The translations under genes and the position numbers were made by a program. A stretch of DNA of 64,000 nt, taken from contig NZ_JACHIW010000002.1 in the NCBI RefSeq assembly GCF_014203395.1, forward strand, positions 558,001 to 622,000. The letters run 5' to 3'. Positions 39,431 to 48,675 of this stretch are shown here, piece after piece. A model generated the notes under the pieces. That model was not told the DNA's origin, did no database searches, and saw only the letters and a list, made by a program, of their open reading frames with translations. This stretch comes from Saccharopolyspora phatthalungensis (GTDB taxonomy: Bacteria > Actinomycetota > Actinomycetes > Mycobacteriales > Pseudonocardiaceae). Numbering within the stretch: the first letter of the stretch is position 1; every line of letters starts with the position of its first letter.

Positions 39431-39765
39431 CTGAGACCCCAACCTTCCCAACACAGCAACCCAAGAACGCCAGCGCTTCGGCTCCCGAGCCGTTCCGCTG
39501 GACAACAGCCGCGGCGGAACTCCCACCGAACACGAAAGTTCACCAGATTTCACTTACCGTCGGCCCGCCGACCGGTTCCCTGATTCAAAGGCCCGCGAAC
39601 GTCCCGACTTCCGTACTTTTGCCGAAAATCGGGGCCAACACCAGGCCGTGTCGCGAAGCAGAGCCTTTTAGCCCGGATTTGCTTCCCCAATGAGCACGGA
39701 CGCCTTGATGTACCGCAAAGTCCACAGTGGTCCGGAACGTGCCCGCTGACGAGGTGACCGGTCAT
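39431..39765. promoter_or_regulatory. Upstream region of the cold-shock gene
   Basis: These bases hold no gene that I can support. They should contain the cold-shock gene promoter and a long 5' UTR, which is typical for such genes. No clear hairpin or box was found. Confidence 0.4.
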
Positions 39766-39788
39766 CGGCCCGGGATCATTCCGGGCCG
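39766..39788. terminator. Hairpin at the end of the 122-residue hypothetical gene
   Basis: CGGCCCGG-GATCATT-CCGGGCCG forms a perfect eight-base stem overlapping the stop codon of the minus-strand gene that ends at 39776. Confidence 0.6.
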
Positions 39789-40144
39789 TGGGCCGTGTCG
39801 TCGTGGACGTGCTTGGCCTCCGACCAGTAGTCCTGCGCGTCGGTCAGGGCCGACGCCAGCACCCGGCGCAAGTGGCGAAGGTGCTCGACCGCCCGGTCCA
39901 GTGCCTCGTGCGGATGGTCGCGGAGAGCCTGCTGGAACAGGAGGTCGCGATCCACTTCGTCTATCCGCTCGACGAGCGTCCGGGTGAGGTGATCGAGCGA
40001 GGTCAACACGCCGATGAGCGCGGAGCCGTAAGCAGGCCAGTCCTCCCTGGTCAGGTCGCCGCGCGCCTGCACGGTCGCCGCATCGTCGAGCGCTTCCCGC
40101 GCCGCATACACACCTTCAATGGGATGTCGCCACGGTGAACCCAT
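39776..40144 (-). CDS. Hypothetical helical protein
   Basis: I do not recognise this 122-residue protein. It is soluble, rich in His, Asp, Leu and Arg, and looks all-helical (LTSLDHLTRTLVERIDEVDR and HEALDRAVEHLRHLRRVL as amphipathic helices), with no signal peptide. Codon use fits the neighbours, and GGAAGG precedes the ATG at 40144. It lies among stress-type genes. Confidence 0.7.
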   Translation of the reverse strand: MGSPWRHPIEGVYAAREALDDAATVQARGDLTREDWPAYGSALIGVLTSLDHLTRTLVERIDEVDRDLLFQQALRDHPHEALDRAVEHLRHLRRVLASALTDAQDYWSEAKHVHDDTAHGPE

Positions 40145-40333
40145 CGCTCAACACCTTCCACACCCCTGGAGGCTGCCTTCGCTCCAGCGGCGCTGCTCGC
40201 AGTTCATCCAGGTTAATCCGGCGTCGGCACGAACGCAGGAGGGTACCGATACCGAGGCATGAATGAATCCGGCCCGTTCGGGGAATCCGGGGAGCACCAC
40301 AACGAGCAGACCCGAGTCGGAAAGGATGCCGCC

Positions 40334-40597
40334 ATGGGAATTCTGAGTTGGATCGTGTTCGGTTTGATCGCCGGCGTGATCGCCAAATTCATCTTACCGG
40401 GCCGTGATCCCGGCGGAATCATCGTGACCATTCTGATCGGCATCGTCGGCGGTCTGCTCGGCGGATGGATAGCCACCAGGATCATGGGTGCCGCGGGAGT
40501 CACGGGTTTCAACCTGATGAGCTTCGTCTGGGCGATCGTCGGATCGGTGATTCTCCTGCTCATCTACCGGCTGATCTTCCACCGAACGCACGCTTGA
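40334..40597 (+). CDS. GlsB/YeaQ/YmgE family membrane protein
   Basis: This 87-residue protein has three membrane segments and the family motifs GILSWIVFGLIAGVIAKF, PGRDPGG and GIVGGLLGGWIATRI. These small proteins (once called transglycosylase-associated) are stress-induced in many bacteria; the biochemical role is unknown. The start at 40334 follows GGAAAGGATG; the frame extends to 40259 but the extension is not conserved-looking. Confidence 0.92.
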   Translation: MGILSWIVFGLIAGVIAKFILPGRDPGGIIVTILIGIVGGLLGGWIATRIMGAAGVTGFNLMSFVWAIVGSVILLLIYRLIFHRTHA

Positions 40598-40816
40598 CTC
40601 ATCGGACAATTCGGCTCCGGCTCCAGTTCATGCCGAAGTTCCAACGAAAATTCGTCACCGTCTCATGTGGACTCTCAAGCGCGGGGCGTCGCGCATGCGG
40701 CGCCCCAATCCAGGTGTCGAACGGCTGCCGGCGGGCGCGAGCGTGTGCCGCACGGCGAGCACGAAGTTCTCGTGCAGCGGTATTCGCGCCCGGCCCGCCG
40801 ACCGGGGCTCCCCCAC

Positions 40817-41977
40817 TCAGTCCGGAGGTGCAAGCACCACCGCGGAGTTGTGGCCGCCCAGTCCGAGCGACGACTTCACCGTGAGGCCGTCGGCAGGCAC
40901 AGCGGGGCCGGCCAGCAGCCGCGGATGCCCGGGGGCGACCAATGGCGGGGCGGGCAGGAGCCCGCGGTCATATCCCAGCGCGGTAGCGGAGATCTCCACG
41001 GCGGAAGCCGCGCCCATGCAGTGGCCCACCAGTGGCTTCACCGAGAAGAGCTCGGCCTTGGCGGGAAACAGCGCGTCGAACACGGCGGCCTCGGCACGGT
41101 CGCACTGCTTTGTCCCGGGACCATGTGCGTTGAGGTAGCGCACCCGCGACGCGTCCACACCCGCGCTTGCCAGCGCTTCGGCGAAGCACCGAGTCAGTTC
41201 GCTCAGCTTCGGGTCGACCGAGGTGACGTGGTGGGCATCGTGCGACATCGCGCCGCCGAGCACATGGGCGTACGGGTTCCGCGTCCGCTTCGACAGGACC
41301 ATCCCCACCGACGCCTCGCCCATGATGAAGCCGCGGCTGCCCTCCTGGAACGGTCGGCAAGCCTGTAGCGGCTCGGTGTCGGTGATTGCGACACCGAGCC
41401 GGTTGAAGTGCAGCACGGTCTCCGGGGTGGACGACAGGTCGGTGGCGACGAACACCACGTCGTCCACCACGTCGGCGTCCAGCCATGCCTTCGCGGTGAG
41501 CAAGCCGGCATTGCCGGAGGCGCAGGTCGCCGAGACGTTCATCGCCGGGCCGTGGAAGCCGAACTCTTGCATGAACGTCGACACCGGGGTCGAGGGCATC
41601 AGCGCGAGGTAGTCGCGCACCGACGCGTCGGAGCCGCGCGTGCCATAGAAATCCCGCCACAGTTCCAGATCACCGAGCACTGCCGCGTGCAGTAGCCCCA
41701 CCCGGCGTCCGGGCTGCCAGCCCCGGCGTCCGGCGTCGATGATCGCCTCGCGCGCGGCGCCTCGCATGGCCCTGGCGAAGCGGCTCGGACCGTCCAACTC
41801 GTCACCGCCGTCCGGTACCTTGGCCACCCATGCCGTCTGGTCCCGGTCGGGGCCATGTCCCGGGACCGAGCGGGCGGCTATCTTGCCGCCGGATAAGCCC
41901 TCCCACAGGGCATCGCGGCCCCAGCCGTAGCCGGTCACCGCGCCGATACCGTTGATTCCGCATTGCTGCGCGCCCAT
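40817..41977 (-). CDS. Orphan beta-ketoacyl-ACP synthase family protein
   Basis: This 386-residue thiolase-fold protein has a full Cys-His-His triad: Cys152 in SATCASG, His in NAHGPGT, and His in LVGHCMGA. The first His motif is HGPGT instead of HGTGT. It should condense malonyl-ACP with an acyl chain, yet no acyl carrier, ketoreductase or chain length factor is adjacent, so it is an orphan. The ATG at 41977 has GAAAGG upstream. A role in a minor fatty acid or polyketide is possible. Confidence 0.88.
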   Translation of the reverse strand: MGAQQCGINGIGAVTGYGWGRDALWEGLSGGKIAARSVPGHGPDRDQTAWVAKVPDGGDELDGPSRFARAMRGAAREAIIDAGRRGWQPGRRVGLLHAAVLGDLELWRDFYGTRGSDASVRDYLALMPSTPVSTFMQEFGFHGPAMNVSATCASGNAGLLTAKAWLDADVVDDVVFVATDLSSTPETVLHFNRLGVAITDTEPLQACRPFQEGSRGFIMGEASVGMVLSKRTRNPYAHVLGGAMSHDAHHVTSVDPKLSELTRCFAEALASAGVDASRVRYLNAHGPGTKQCDRAEAAVFDALFPAKAELFSVKPLVGHCMGAASAVEISATALGYDRGLLPAPPLVAPGHPRLLAGPAVPADGLTVKSSLGLGGHNSAVVLAPPD

Positions 41978-42255
41978 TGCCAACCTTTCTTGGGTTGCGA
42001 TCATCCAATCCGGCCACCGCACCGGGGAAGGGCGGTGGGTGGCGACCGGCACCGCCGCGCGCCCAGCCCGATCGAACGAAATCGCCGCAGCATCGGCGGG
42101 CTGTCGAGATCGAACTACTTAACGTCACTTTTTCGCGCGAGAAGATCCGGTCGCTACACGCAAGAGTGAAGAACATGAGCATTTGCGATACTCACAGTGT
42201 TTGCACTCTGGCAGTCTCTCATACAGGTGAATGAAGATCGGCAAAAGGAGGAGCA
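41978..42255. promoter_or_regulatory. Divergent region between ketosynthase and signalling genes
   Basis: The region should hold the ketosynthase promoter and that of the downstream short ORF and GGDEF/EAL gene. The part at 42100-42240 is relatively AT-rich (TTTGCGATACTC, GTTTGCACTC). No gene is supported. Confidence 0.4.
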
Positions 42256-42387
42256 GTGCAGAACCTTTCGCGCCCGCCTTCGCGCCGGCCCCGGTTCACG
42301 ATGGGTGGCTCGCCTGGCCGTAACCCGTGCGCGCGGCGCGCGAGGTCTCGCCAATGGTTGATGACCAGCCCTTATGGGAAGCTCTAA
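42256..42387 (+). CDS. Short basic ORF with an ideal ribosome site
   Basis: A GTG at 42256 follows AAAAGGAGGAGCA, the best Shine-Dalgarno in this part of the window, and opens a 43-codon frame ending TAA at 42385-42387. The product is Arg/Ser/Pro-rich (SRPPSRRPRFTMGGSPGR) with no known domain. It could be a leader peptide for the c-di-GMP gene 90 bases downstream, or a small protein. Composition alone does not prove coding. Confidence 0.4.
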   Translation: MQNLSRPPSRRPRFTMGGSPGRNPCARRARSRQWLMTSPYGKL

Positions 42388-42477
42388 GCCGGGTCGGTGA
42401 CACAGCGCTATGGCCACGACGGGCGGAGTAGCCCACGCGAGGAGTTGGGTGGGTGAAGTCTCTTCATTGGGTGGATC

Positions 42478-45246
42478 ATGGAAATTGATCCTGCGGACGG
42501 GCTCTCGGGCGGCTCTGGTCTCGGCCGCGAGTTCCTGGACCTCGCGCTGTCCGCGCACGGCGCCGTCCCGTGGACGTTCGATTTCGCCGATCGCGGCCTC
42601 ACCTGGGCCGCCGGCATGGACTCGCTCCTGGGCATGTCCGGCGCAAGCGAAGACGAGATCCGCGCACGGTTGCGCAAGCTCATCGAGCCGTGGACGGTGG
42701 CCGCGACAACGACTGCGCTCTGGCAGGACCTCGACCTGGAGCAGCCTGTCGTGACCCGCAAAGGCGAAACGCGATTGCTCCGTTTCCACGCTCGGCTGCG
42801 CGGCAACCAGCGAACCGGCCGCCTGATCGGGCTGGTCCGCGAGGTGACGGCCCTGCACCGGGACCGGCAGACGCTGGCCGATCTCGCCGGCCGATACCGA
42901 CTCCTCGTCGAACTCAGCCCCGACGCGATCTGCGTGCACCAGGACGGATTCGTCAAGTACGCGAACCCGGCGATGAGCTCCATCCTCGGCGCCGAATCCA
43001 GCGAGCAACTCCTCGGGCGCCCGGTCACCGATTTCGTCGCCCACCACTCTATTGCCGAGATGCGCGAGCGGATCCGGTTGCTGGCAGCCCCGGGCGCCGT
43101 GACACCGCGCTCGCAGGCCGCGTTGCAGCGCATCGACGGCGGCACGGTCCCCGTCGAGTTGATAGCGGTGCACACCACCTGGGAAGGGCGCCCGGCGGTG
43201 CAGGTCATCGGGCGCGACGTCACCGCGCAAAAGGCTGCCGAGGCCGCGCTTCGCAACCAGGCGGCGCTGGTCGAGCACAGCAACAACGCGATCATCGCCA
43301 CCGACCGCGACGGCGTGGTCACGAGTTGGAACCCAGCCGCCGAGACCGTGTACGGCATACCCGCGGATCAGGCGCTGGGCCGGCACGTCGAAGCGCTGGT
43401 CGGCGCGCCGCTGCAGCCCGAAGCACTGCTCGGCGGGGGCGGCGTCACCGAGGCCCTGCACCGTCGGCAGGACGGCACCACCCTCGTGATCGGGATCTCG
43501 GCGGCGGAAATGGACTCCGGTTTCGTGTTGGTGTGCGCCGACGAGACGGCCCGACGGCAAGCCGAGCAGGATTTCGCCACCGTCGTCGCCGCGCTCGACG
43601 AGGGCGTCATCGTGTTGGGACCGGAGGGCACCGTCGCATCGGCCAATCCAGCCGCCGAACGCATTCTCGGTGTGGCCGGGTCACAGATCGTCGGCACCTC
43701 CCCCGCTTCCTGGCCCATGTTCGACGAGTCCGGTGAACAGCTCCGGCCGCAAGACCGCCCCTCGGCGGTGGCCAGGCGAAGCGGAGCGCCGGAGAACCAG
43801 CGCGTGGTCCGCTTCGACCGGGCCGACGGCCGCAGCGTGTGGCTGGCGGTCACCGCCCGCACGCTGAATCCGCAGGACCGCCCGCCGCACAAGGTCGTCA
43901 CCTCATTCACCGACATCACCGAGAGCCGGGCCGCCCGGGAGCGCTTGGAGTACGAGGCCACGCACGACCCGCTGACCCGGCTGGCCAACCGCACGCTCGT
44001 GCTGCGGCACCTCGGGCATCCGCAGCCGCGGACGGACCCGGTGGCGGTGCTGTTCATCGACCTGGACAACTTCAAGCGCATCAACGATTCCCTGGGCCAC
44101 GCCGCCGGCGATGAGGTGTTGCGCATCATCGGGAACCGGCTGGTGAGCGCGACTCGCGACGAGGCGCTGGTGGGGCGGCTCGGCGGCGACGAATTCGTCG
44201 TCCTCGTCCACGGCGAGAGCGACCACGAGGTGCTGGGCGCGCTCGGCAACCGCCTGCTCGGCGCGCTTACCGAGCCGATCCGGGTGCAGGGCAGGCAACT
44301 GCACGTCAACGGAAGCATCGGGGTCGTGGTCTCCGGAGCCGACGACACCCGGTCCGGCCAGGACGTCCTGCGCGATGCCGACGTGGCCATGTACCAGGCC
44401 AAGACCCAGGGTGGTGGGCGCTACGCGTTCTTCGGGGTCGATCTCCGCGAACGAGTGCAGCGGCACATGGTCCTGGAGCAGGACCTGCGCCATGCGGTGC
44501 AACGCGACGAGCTCTGGGTGGCCTACCAGCCCGTCGTCGATCTGCGCGTCGACCGCACGGTCGCCGTGGAGGGCCTGCTCCGGTGGTCGCACCCGGTGCA
44601 CGGAACGGTGTCACCGGCCGAATTCATCCCACTGGCCGAGGAAAGCGACCTGATCAACCCGATCGGCGCGCACATGTTGCACACGGCGGCCGGTCAGCTC
44701 GCCGACGAACGCGAGCGCCACGAGCTCGACCTGCAACTCAACGCGAACCTCTCACCGCGCCAGCTCGAAGATCCCGACCTGCTGGCCAACGTGCAGCAAG
44801 CGCTCGCCGATTCCGGTCTGCCGCCGCACGCGCTGTGCCTGGAGATCACCGAGAACGCGATCATGCAGGACCCCGCGGCGGCCGCCCGCGTCCTGAACGG
44901 ATTGCGCGAACTCGGTATCGGGCTGGCGATCGACGACTTCGGAACCGGGTACTCCTCGCTGGCGCAGCTGCGGCAGCTGCCCCTGGACATCCTCAAGATC
45001 GACCGAACGTTCGTCACGGACCTCGCCGAAAGCGAAGAGCTCGAAGTAATCGTCAACAGCATCATCGCCATGGCCCACGCCGTCGGCCTTGAGGTCGTGG
45101 CGGAAGGGATCGAAACGCCCCAACAACTCGCCATCCTCCGCACTCTCGGCTGCGACCAGGCGCAGGGCTACTACCTTGGCAAACCCACCTCGATCCAGGA
45201 GCTCTTCCCGCCCAACATTCCGCCGCATCCGGAGAAAACGGCGTGA
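42478..45246 (+). CDS. PAS-GGDEF-EAL bifunctional c-di-GMP protein
   Basis: This 922-residue cytoplasmic protein has several PAS-type sensor regions (about 20-130, 138-255, 260-360, 365-480), then a GGDEF domain (485-640) and an EAL domain (665-915). The cyclase motif is an intact GGDEF at 569; the RxxD inhibitory site five residues before it is absent (RDEA). The phosphodiesterase motif reads EGL at 698, while the other metal and catalytic motifs (DDFGTGYSS, ILKIDRTFV, VVAEGIET) are kept. It likely makes and breaks c-di-GMP in response to a small ligand or redox cue. The start is ATG at 42478. Confidence 0.93.
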   Translation: MEIDPADGLSGGSGLGREFLDLALSAHGAVPWTFDFADRGLTWAAGMDSLLGMSGASEDEIRARLRKLIEPWTVAATTTALWQDLDLEQPVVTRKGETRLLRFHARLRGNQRTGRLIGLVREVTALHRDRQTLADLAGRYRLLVELSPDAICVHQDGFVKYANPAMSSILGAESSEQLLGRPVTDFVAHHSIAEMRERIRLLAAPGAVTPRSQAALQRIDGGTVPVELIAVHTTWEGRPAVQVIGRDVTAQKAAEAALRNQAALVEHSNNAIIATDRDGVVTSWNPAAETVYGIPADQALGRHVEALVGAPLQPEALLGGGGVTEALHRRQDGTTLVIGISAAEMDSGFVLVCADETARRQAEQDFATVVAALDEGVIVLGPEGTVASANPAAERILGVAGSQIVGTSPASWPMFDESGEQLRPQDRPSAVARRSGAPENQRVVRFDRADGRSVWLAVTARTLNPQDRPPHKVVTSFTDITESRAARERLEYEATHDPLTRLANRTLVLRHLGHPQPRTDPVAVLFIDLDNFKRINDSLGHAAGDEVLRIIGNRLVSATRDEALVGRLGGDEFVVLVHGESDHEVLGALGNRLLGALTEPIRVQGRQLHVNGSIGVVVSGADDTRSGQDVLRDADVAMYQAKTQGGGRYAFFGVDLRERVQRHMVLEQDLRHAVQRDELWVAYQPVVDLRVDRTVAVEGLLRWSHPVHGTVSPAEFIPLAEESDLINPIGAHMLHTAAGQLADERERHELDLQLNANLSPRQLEDPDLLANVQQALADSGLPPHALCLEITENAIMQDPAAAARVLNGLRELGIGLAIDDFGTGYSSLAQLRQLPLDILKIDRTFVTDLAESEELEVIVNSIIAMAHAVGLEVVAEGIETPQQLAILRTLGCDQAQGYYLGKPTSIQELFPPNIPPHPEKTA

Positions 45247-45408
45247 CCCGGCTTCCTTCGATGCCCATTCGGCGACGGCGGCCCGGGCGGGCATCGGCCC
45301 CGCACATTTCTCCCGCCCTCGCCCGTCCCGTCAACCATCCGGATATTTTTCCAGCATTCTTGGCGCGTCGGGTTGTATCGCTGCGGGTTTCGACTGGCTG
45401 CGCCCGGG

Positions 45409-46758
45409 ATGAGCTGGTCTGATCGTGCCGTGGTTAGGTCTGTCAATACCCCGAGCAGAGCTCGTCGGGACGTGCATGGGGTGATCAGCTGGGCGCTGTG
45501 GGACTGGGGTTCCGCAGCGTTCAACACCGTGATCTTGACATTCGTCTTCACGGTGTACTTGACCGAGTCGGTAGCCGCTGACCCGAAAAAGGGGTCGGAG
45601 GCCCTCGGCCTCGCGCTCACCATCGCAGGCGTGTGTATCGCGCTGGTGGCGCCGGTGACCGGTCAGCGCAGCGATGCCGGCGGGCGGCGCAAGCAGTGGC
45701 TGGCGGTGCACACCGCGCTGGTGGTGGCCAGCACGGCGGGGTTGTTCTTCGTCCAGGACAGCCCGTCGTACCTGCTGCTCGGGCTGGTGCTGGTCTCGGT
45801 GGGCAGCGTGTTCTCCGAGTTCGCCACCGTGAACTACAACGCGACGCTGCTGCAGGTCTCGACGCCGGCGACGATCGGGCGCATCTCGGGCTTCGGTTGG
45901 GGCATGGGTTATTTCGGTGGGCTCGTCGCGCTGGTGGTCGTGCTGATCGGGTTCGTGCAGCCCGAGGTGGGCTTGTTCGGGGTGACCGCCCAGGACGGGA
46001 TGAACATCCGCGTTGTCGCCTTGTTCGCGGCCGTGTGGTTCGCGGTGTTCGCACTTCCGCTGTTCTTCTTCGTCCCCGAGGTGGAGTCTTCCGGTGAGCC
46101 GCTGCGAAGGGCCTTCTTGGGCAGCTACGTCGTGCTCGGGAAACGGCTGGCGCGGATGTGGCGCACCGAACGGCGCACGTTGGGGTTCCTGGTCGCCAGC
46201 GCGATCTACCGGGACGGCCTCGCCGCGATCTTCACCTTCGGTGGCGTGATCGCCGCCGGCTCGTTCGGCTTCACCGCCAGCGAGGTGGTGGTCTTCGCGA
46301 TCATCGCGAACCTCGTCGCCGGCCTGGGCGCCTTCCTCGGCGGACGGGCGGACGACCGGTTCGGCCCGAAGACCGTCATCGTCACGGCGCTGGTCGGGCT
46401 GGTCGTCGTGGGCGGGGCACTCGTGGTGCTGCCGGGCAAGCCGGCGTTCTGGGTATGCGGCCTCATTCTGGCGACCTTCCTGGGACCCACCCAGTCGGCC
46501 AGCCGGACCTTCCTGGCCCGCATCGCCACCCCCGGGCGGGAAGGCGAGGTGTTCGGGCTCTACGCCACCACCGGGCGAGCCGTGAGCTTCCTCGGCCCCT
46601 TGGCCTTCAGCGGCTTCATCGCCCTGGCCGGAAGCCAGCGTGCGGGCATGGGCGGCATCGTCGTGATCCTGTTGATCGGACTCCTGGCCATGCTCCCGGT
46701 GAAAGCTCCCGAGAGATCCGGCAGGACCGACGAGGTGACGACCGGCGACGCCCGGTGA
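45409..46758 (+). CDS. UMF1-type major facilitator superfamily transporter
   Basis: This protein of about 449 residues has around twelve membrane segments and resembles the UMF1 (Atg22-like) MFS family, whose members are annotated as putative effluxers (SWALWDWGSAAFNTVI at the N-terminus, GRISGFGWGMGYFGG, FGPKTV). Substrates are unknown. The start is uncertain: ATG at 45409 is used; a start some 60 bases later would still keep the first helix. Confidence 0.88.
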   Translation: MSWSDRAVVRSVNTPSRARRDVHGVISWALWDWGSAAFNTVILTFVFTVYLTESVAADPKKGSEALGLALTIAGVCIALVAPVTGQRSDAGGRRKQWLAVHTALVVASTAGLFFVQDSPSYLLLGLVLVSVGSVFSEFATVNYNATLLQVSTPATIGRISGFGWGMGYFGGLVALVVVLIGFVQPEVGLFGVTAQDGMNIRVVALFAAVWFAVFALPLFFFVPEVESSGEPLRRAFLGSYVVLGKRLARMWRTERRTLGFLVASAIYRDGLAAIFTFGGVIAAGSFGFTASEVVVFAIIANLVAGLGAFLGGRADDRFGPKTVIVTALVGLVVVGGALVVLPGKPAFWVCGLILATFLGPTQSASRTFLARIATPGREGEVFGLYATTGRAVSFLGPLAFSGFIALAGSQRAGMGGIVVILLIGLLAMLPVKAPERSGRTDEVTTGDAR

Positions 46759-46798
46759 CCGGCGCAGGCATGCGCTTGAGGACAGCTGTGCCGGGTGT

Positions 46799-47419
46799 TC
46801 ACACGGTCGTGCCGAGCGGCTTCTTGCGGCGGCGGTGGCGCACCGCGATCCAGATCGTCAGTGCGGCGACCACCAGACCGGAAACCAGCAGCAGGATGCT
46901 GGTCGTATCGTGGTGACCGCTGACGATCCGGCCCGCGCCGTAGGAAGCCGGTCCGACGGCCAGGACGAAAGCGGTCGTCGTGATCAGGTTCCACACGACG
47001 AATTGGGTGAACTTCATGTTGGCGGTGCCCGAGATCATCGCCGTGGTGACGAACACCGCCAGTCGTCCCCAGGTTTCGTAGAGCCGTTCGCCACGTGCCA
47101 GGAGTTTCTGTCGTTGCTCCTGCCTACGGCCGGGGCGCTCCATCAGCCGACGCCCCCACCGGAAGCCGATCTGATAGCCCACGATCCCACCGGCCTCTCC
47201 GCCGAGCACCGCGGCGATGAGCACCGCCGCGAGGTCGAGGTGGCCCTGGCTGGCCAGCACCGCGCCGCCGCCGACCGCGAACGTCCCGATGAACGGCATC
47301 CCGGCCGACGAGAGCAGCACCAGGGCGAACACGGCGAAATAGGCCCAGACGCCGTAGGGCTCGCCGGCGTTCTCCTGCGGCGCGCTGAGCTCGACCCAGT
47401 CGAAGAAGGATGTTGGCAT
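46799..47419 (-). CDS. DedA/SNARE-associated family membrane protein
   Basis: This 206-residue protein has four to five membrane segments and a DedA-like core (MPFIGTFAVGGGAVLASQG, GGEAGGIVGYQIGFRWGRR, GRLAVFVTTAMISGTANM). DedA proteins support lipid-carrier recycling and membrane homeostasis. The glycine- and arginine-bearing motifs are kept but the protein is divergent. The ATG at 47419 has GCAAGG upstream. Confidence 0.8.
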   Translation of the reverse strand: MPTSFFDWVELSAPQENAGEPYGVWAYFAVFALVLLSSAGMPFIGTFAVGGGAVLASQGHLDLAAVLIAAVLGGEAGGIVGYQIGFRWGRRLMERPGRRQEQRQKLLARGERLYETWGRLAVFVTTAMISGTANMKFTQFVVWNLITTTAFVLAVGPASYGAGRIVSGHHDTTSILLLVSGLVVAALTIWIAVRHRRRKKPLGTTV

Positions 47420-47547
47420 CGTCGACACCTTGCCGGGCAAACAGATCTCGCATCCGGGTGCTCCGGGAGTCGGACCGCTGACGCCCGAGATCGAAGCACG
47501 CTGACCACTTTCGTCATGATTCTGCGCCACATCACGATCGGCGACCC

Positions 47548-47561
47548 GGGGCCTTTGGGCC
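47548..47561. promoter_or_regulatory. Candidate DosR-like box upstream of the DedA gene
   Basis: GGGGCCTTTGGGCC lies 129 bases before the DedA start and matches 9 of 14 core positions of the mycobacterial DosR consensus (GGGACTWWAGTCCC). The match is modest. Confidence 0.3.
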
Positions 47562-47597
47562 TGGGATGCGGATCCCCGGGACGCGCACGGTGAATGT

Positions 47598-48449
47598 TCA
47601 ACGGGGGTTCGGTCGTGCGATCAGCACCGGGCACGGCGCCATATGCAGCAGGGCCCGGCTGGTCGACCCCAGCAGCATCCCCGTCATGCCGCCCCGGCCC
47701 CGGCTGCCGACGACGATCAACTGCGCCTGCTCGCCGTGTACCTGGAGGTAGCGCACCGGCCGGTCCCGTTCCACCACGCGACGCACCTCGACGTCCGGGT
47801 ATTTCTCCTGCCATCCGGCCAGACGTTGGGCGAGCACCGAGCGCTCGGTCTCGTCGATCGACGCCCAGTCGCGATCATCATCGAGGGGCAACCAGGGCTC
47901 GATGCCGACGTCGATCCAGACGTGAACCGCCACCAACGGCACCCGGCGGACGGCGGCCTCCGCGAAGGCCTCGGCCACCGCGGCCTCGCTGACGCGGGAT
48001 CCGTCAACGCCGACGACGATCGGGCTGGTCTCGGCCGGTTCCGGTGCCCGGCCGCGCACCACGACAACGGGGCACCTCGCGTGCATGGCGACCGTTTCGG
48101 CGGTGGAGCCGACCGGCAGGCCGGTACGTTCACCGAGGCCCCGGATTCCCACCACGACCCGGCGGGCGCGCTCGGATTCCTCGACGAGCACGGCGTGCGG
48201 GACTCCCCGGCGGAACTCGGAGATCGTCTCCACCCCGGGGGCGGCGTCAGTGGCGATCTGCGTTGCGGTGGACAGCCAGCCTGCACGGTCGGTGTCGTCG
48301 CCGGCACCGATTTGGTCCGGAAGCGAGTCCGGTCCGACGCAGATCAGCCGGAGCGGCACGCGGTGCAGCACGGCGTCGACCGCTGCCCACCGCACAGCCG
48401 CCAAGGCCGACTCGGAACCATCGACACCCGCGATGTGGGCCTTGCGCAT
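47598..48449 (-). CDS. Tandem universal stress protein
   Basis: This 283-residue protein holds two Usp domains (about 1-140 and 145-283). Each begins with a GVDGS strand, and the second ends with the ATP-binding GSRGRGGMTGMLLGSTS and CPVLIARP; the first has a weaker GIRGLGERTGLPVGS. Such tandem proteins (for example Rv2005c and Rv2623 in M. tuberculosis) belong to the dormancy response and bind ATP. The ATG at 48449 follows GGGAGGGGG. It is divergent from hsp20. Confidence 0.95.
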   Translation of the reverse strand: MRKAHIAGVDGSESALAAVRWAAVDAVLHRVPLRLICVGPDSLPDQIGAGDDTDRAGWLSTATQIATDAAPGVETISEFRRGVPHAVLVEESERARRVVVGIRGLGERTGLPVGSTAETVAMHARCPVVVVRGRAPEPAETSPIVVGVDGSRVSEAAVAEAFAEAAVRRVPLVAVHVWIDVGIEPWLPLDDDRDWASIDETERSVLAQRLAGWQEKYPDVEVRRVVERDRPVRYLQVHGEQAQLIVVGSRGRGGMTGMLLGSTSRALLHMAPCPVLIARPNPR

Positions 48450-48675
48450 GTGCGCCCCCTCCCCCATTCGACCGTACGACGGCGCCGACACGGCACAAGT
48501 CGACCGGCCTCAGCGGAGTCGTTGTTCCCGCGAGCACTGCTCGCGGCCCCCTCCGGTTTCGCGGCCAAGCGCGTCCGGGTACCCGCGATGCGTCCGGCAC
48601 GAACGGCCGACCGACGGGTCGGCGCGGCTCGCACGCCGGACGCCGACAACGTTCATCTGTCGCCTGGAGGACACC
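48450..48675. promoter_or_regulatory. Divergent promoter region of Usp and Hsp20
   Basis: CCGCGAGC-ACT-GCTCGCGG (48528-48546) is a perfect eight-base inverted repeat between the two starts and is the best operator candidate. No HspR (HAIR) or HrcA (CIRCE) element was seen. Confidence 0.45.

Noticed and set aside
48450..48675. HAIR (HspR) or CIRCE (HrcA) heat-shock operator before hsp20
   Set aside because: Neither CTTGAGT-N7-ACTCAAG nor the CIRCE repeat is present; only an unrelated eight-base inverted repeat was found.
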